IMG/VR virus record: IMGVR_UViG_3300037129_000078
Coordinates: 1 to 38,957 of that record
DNA: 38,957 nt
Source of the DNA: a virus
Direction: 5' to 3' (one strand)
Part shown: positions 36,560 to 38,957 of the stretch, one piece after another
How the letters are laid out: each line of letters opens with the position of its first letter
Numbering within the stretch: position 1 is the first letter of the stretch
Translations under genes and position numbers: made by a program
The notes under the pieces: model-generated
The model's database searches: none
Told to the model about the DNA's origin: nothing
The model's input: only the letters and a program-made list of their open reading frames with translations

Positions 36560-37540
36560 ATGTCGATTACGACTACTGGAAATTTGGGACCTATGATCCT
36601 CCAGAGTTTAGCTCCTGCTATGCTCTATGTCCCAACTCCAACGATGAATTACATTACTGTATGCGACAAAGTGTCGATGCCGCCAAATGGTGGTACTACA
36701 TGTCGTTTTATGAGGCCACGTGCCTTAACACCCCCAACCGTTCAGTTGGGCAACTCCGGTATTGATCCTCCAGCCCAAGTGCCACAAAGAGACATCATTG
36801 ATGCTCAAATGGCATTCTTTGGTACTGGCTGTATCATTAACGAACAAGTTATTTTGCAAGACCAAGAAGGCGTACTCGCTTGGGTATCTGAGCGTCTAGC
36901 TGTTGCGATGAGACAAGCTGAAGATTTGATCTTACGTGACTATATCGTTTCTGCTGCATCTACTATCAATGCTGGTGGTGGATCTAATGGTTTCAATCCT
37001 ACTAACTTAGGTATATCCGATTTTAGTTTGGTTGCTACTACATTAGATACTAACAATGCTTACAAATTTATGTCAGGCATTGAAGGTATGGACAGATTCG
37101 GTACAGGTCCTGTACGTTCAGCCTATTTTATGTTGAGCTCTACAGAGTTGCAATCAGACTTTGATGCTTTAGTTGGATCTGGATTCCTATCACAATGGAA
37201 CTACCCAACAAATGCATCAGCTCTACCTAGTGAATATGGATCTGTTTACAACATCCGTATCTTAACTAGCTCGGAAGCACCTGTTGCACGTAATGCTGCT
37301 ATTAACAACGTTGGTACTACCAATGATGTTTATTACAATACTGTATTGGGTAAGCAAGCTCTAACTCATATCAATCAGGATGGATTCTCCATGAACCTGA
37401 TTTATAGAGATCCCTACTATTCTGGAATGCTTGCACAGAACGCTACTTTGGCAGTTAAGTTTGCCCAAGCACAAGCGATTACGCAAGATACAGCGATTAG
37501 AAACCTATTAAGCACACGCTTAAGCAACTTGGGAGTATAA
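36560..37540 (+). CDS. Major capsid protein, N4-gp56-like family
   Basis: 326 residues from ATG 36560 (MSITTTGNLGPMILQSLAPA); a GTG three codons earlier is part of the ribosome site. Residues ~35-130 follow the N4-gp56 type HK97-fold capsid pattern: TTCRFMRPRALTPPTVQLGN (N-arm and E-loop region), QMAFFGTGCIINEQVILQDQ, and LAVAMRQAEDLILRDYIVSA (spine helix), then TINAGGG. Later strands include GPVRSAYFMLSSTELQSDFD and IRILTSSEAPVARNA. It has its own consensus promoter and long leader, consistent with the most abundant virion protein, and comes after a scaffold-like gene. The GroES-like protein may help it fold. Confidence 0.88.
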   Translation: MSITTTGNLGPMILQSLAPAMLYVPTPTMNYITVCDKVSMPPNGGTTCRFMRPRALTPPTVQLGNSGIDPPAQVPQRDIIDAQMAFFGTGCIINEQVILQDQEGVLAWVSERLAVAMRQAEDLILRDYIVSAASTINAGGGSNGFNPTNLGISDFSLVATTLDTNNAYKFMSGIEGMDRFGTGPVRSAYFMLSSTELQSDFDALVGSGFLSQWNYPTNASALPSEYGSVYNIRILTSSEAPVARNAAINNVGTTNDVYYNTVLGKQALTHINQDGFSMNLIYRDPYYSGMLAQNATLAVKFAQAQAITQDTAIRNLLSTRLSNLGV

Positions 37541-37542
37541 TT

Positions 37543-38682
37543 ATGGCTGAATATTCTAGATTAGCACGCGGTAAATTTACATCTACAGGTGGTGCGCAAA
37601 TCGTTAATTTGCCATTCCAACCAGATAGAGTAAGACTGATTAACTATACGTTAGCCAATACTGCCGCTACATCACAAAACGTCGTAGCTGCTGAATGGGA
37701 TGCGTACATGGGTCAAGGTTTTGCAGTACAACAAGGTTATAATGCAACACCTGCATTGATTTATGATACAGTTATAGCCAATGGTATTAGTACATTTGCA
37801 GCAGGTCAACTGCTACAATTTGGACTTACCTTATCTATTAGCGGTATCACAAAAGCCAGTCCAGCAGTTGTAACAACAACCGCAGCACATGGTCTAACAA
37901 GTGGTGATGTCGTCGTATTTCAAGGATTGTTTCAGTCATCAACAACAGGGATGCCACAAATAGCTGGTCTTCCTTTTACTGTGACTGTAACAGGTGCTAC
38001 AACCTTTACAATTCCATGGAATACAAACCAAAGTAATTACACTGCACTATCTGGTTCTCCATCCGGAGCTACAGTTAAGAAAGTATTATATCCTTATCTG
38101 TATTTCCCTGGACAAACATTTATTAGTGCAATTACTACTGGATCAACCACCACGATTGATACAACAAGTGCTCACAACTTCCGTGTTGGGCAAGAAGTAG
38201 CATTTCGTATTCCTTCATCTCCAACTCAAAATTGGGGAACAGTGCAACTTAATTCATTACCTAACACATTAACCCCAGGCTCTCCAGTCTATGGTTATGT
38301 GATTGCTGTAACGGATTATAACACTGTTGTTGTGAATATTGATTCTACAGCTTACACAGCATTTAATAGCAACCCAACTGTAGCGAGTGTCCCTGGACTC
38401 TCGTACCCACAGATTGTTGCTGTTGGAGATGTGAATACAGGTGGAGAAATTATTAGCGCAAATTCTGTTTTATATCCTCCTCCAATAACTGAACCAATTG
38501 GTAATACACAAGTTGGAACAATTAATGGACCTGCTATTAGAGGCGCTTTTGCTAATAATACAAGCCAAGGATTTATTGTAGGTATTGGTGCTGGTACAGT
38601 TCTTACTACTTCAGTGTTAGTCGGAGCTGCAGGTAATTTAATTATCTGGGAAGCATTCTTGCATGATTATTCAAACCCATGA
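37543..38682 (+). CDS. Putative capsid decoration/head-fibre protein with FCCH-like domain
   Basis: 379 residues beginning two bases after the capsid stop. The N-terminal ~100 residues (RGKFTSTGGAQIVNLPFQPD, RVRLINYTLANTAATSQNVV) form a beta domain often seen directly after podovirus capsid genes. Residues ~103-160 (SGITKASPAVVTTTAAHGLT, SGDVVVFQGLF, FTVTVTGATTFTIP) are a clear FCCH-like repeat, and a second lies at ~190-250 (TTIDTTSAHNFRVGQEVAFR). Such modules are thought to be surface decorations. A strong terminator follows, so expression of later genes may be set apart from capsid-level expression. Confidence 0.65.
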   Translation: MAEYSRLARGKFTSTGGAQIVNLPFQPDRVRLINYTLANTAATSQNVVAAEWDAYMGQGFAVQQGYNATPALIYDTVIANGISTFAAGQLLQFGLTLSISGITKASPAVVTTTAAHGLTSGDVVVFQGLFQSSTTGMPQIAGLPFTVTVTGATTFTIPWNTNQSNYTALSGSPSGATVKKVLYPYLYFPGQTFISAITTGSTTTIDTTSAHNFRVGQEVAFRIPSSPTQNWGTVQLNSLPNTLTPGSPVYGYVIAVTDYNTVVVNIDSTAYTAFNSNPTVASVPGLSYPQIVAVGDVNTGGEIISANSVLYPPPITEPIGNTQVGTINGPAIRGAFANNTSQGFIVGIGAGTVLTTSVLVGAAGNLIIWEAFLHDYSNP

Positions 38683-38694
38683 TTGGTTTGATAT

Positions 38695-38720
38695 AGGAGG
38701 GGGCAACCCCTCCTTATTTT
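38695..38720 (+). terminator. Intrinsic terminator with GNRA tetraloop
   Basis: AGGAGGGG (38695-38702) and CCCCTCCT (38707-38714) make a perfect 8-bp stem closed by GCAA (GNRA class), followed by TATTTT. It lies between the decoration-like gene and ATG 38733. Confidence 0.8.
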
Positions 38721-38732
38721 AATGGAGTCATT

Positions 38733-38957
38733 ATGCCATCAGTGGGAACAGTAATATCATTTCCCGTCCCTTTATATGCGAATTTGCCGATTGAATCACA
38801 ATTCTATCTGCCAAGTCGTTTTGTGATATCTGCTGTAACTCTTGGTGCAACAACTACAGTAACAACTACTGTAGATCATAATTATGTTATCGGTCAGTTG
38901 GTTAGATTGCTAATTCCACCAAGTTTTGGATGCCGGCAATTAAATGAGAGATCGGGG
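38733..38957 (+). CDS. FCCH-like virion protein, 5' part (gene continues at base 2)
   Basis: The gene starts at ATG 38733 after a GGAG ribosome site at 38724-38727 and runs off the window end. Across the circular junction it continues to the stop at 329-331, giving 142 residues. It opens with MPSVGTVISFPVPLYANLP. The central part (start ...FVISAVTLGATTTV, then a VDHNYVIGQLVRLLIP stretch) looks like the small beta domain often annotated as the ubiquitin-E1 FCCH domain in phage virion proteins; the gene upstream at 37543 carries a similar segment. A terminator at 38695-38720 separates the two. It lies between the capsid and head-completion genes, so a decoration or head-tail role is inferred. 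Confidence 0.75.
   Translation, partial: MPSVGTVISFPVPLYANLPIESQFYLPSRFVISAVTLGATTTVTTTVDHNYVIGQLVRLLIPPSFGCRQLNERSG
38831..38957. repeat. Terminal direct repeat, right copy
   Basis: Exact copy of bases 1-127. Both copies lie inside the coding sequence of the same 142-residue protein. A packaged terminal repeat of this size is possible, since T7-like phages carry them, but nothing else in the sequence argues for one here. Confidence 0.95.

Overview
The window looks like one complete genome of a tailed double-stranded DNA phage (Caudoviricetes). Bases 1-127 are repeated exactly at 38831-38957, so the contig closes on itself and the unique sequence is 38,830 bp. It is AT-rich, with clear Shine-Dalgarno sites and sigma70-like promoters, so the host is probably a low-GC bacterium using ordinary initiation signals; I cannot name it. 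A portal of about 720 residues, an N4-gp56-like major capsid protein, a row of putative ejection proteins and the lack of any tape-measure gene suggest a short-tailed (podovirus-like) particle.

Layout, read around the circle. (1) Rightward packaging and head genes at 26.3-38.7 kb: ParB-like protein, small and large terminase, a GroES-like protein, portal, small head-region proteins, scaffold-like protein, major capsid protein and a decoration-like protein. (2) Head-tail and tail genes at 38.7 kb through the origin to 9.5 kb: FCCH-like protein, adaptor, short fibre, a 930-residue tail-nozzle-like protein, then ejection-type proteins. (3) A fibre cluster at 10.2-15.9 kb: a 713-residue repeat fibre and several fibre or receptor-binding proteins, two of them tandem paralogues with a shared N-terminus. 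(4) A leftward accessory block at 15.9-19.2 kb with a secreted protein, membrane proteins, a RanBP2-like zinc finger protein, a DUF551 protein, a structured non-coding stretch and a lipoprotein. (5) A leftward recombination operon at 19.9-22.0 kb (YqaJ/lambda-type exonuclease and a likely ssDNA-binding protein). (6) A divergent control region at 22.0-22.25 kb with a Cro/CI-like regulator. (7) A rightward early and middle block at 22.7-26.3 kb: a replication initiator with four internal iterons (candidate origin), a zinc-ribbon protein, an RNA polymerase alpha-CTD-like protein, a RusA-like resolvase and small basic proteins.

Several leftward islands interrupt the rightward late genes. The most striking, 34.1-36.3 kb, sits between scaffold and capsid genes and holds an SF2 helicase, a tyrosine-recombinase-like protein without a catalytic domain whose last six codons and stop are the first 21 nt of a tRNA-Asn gene, a tRNA-Thr, and a small membrane protein with its own promoter. 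A paralogue of that membrane protein with the same promoter-proximal sequence lies at 9.55-9.76 kb.

The phage appears to use host polymerases: I see no DNA polymerase, primase or RNA polymerase. The exonuclease, ssDNA-binding protein, RusA and SF2 helicase form a recombination and branch-processing set. I recognise no endolysin and no complete integrase, so lysis and any lysogeny remain unexplained. Function calls rest on motif recognition by eye; no database search was run.
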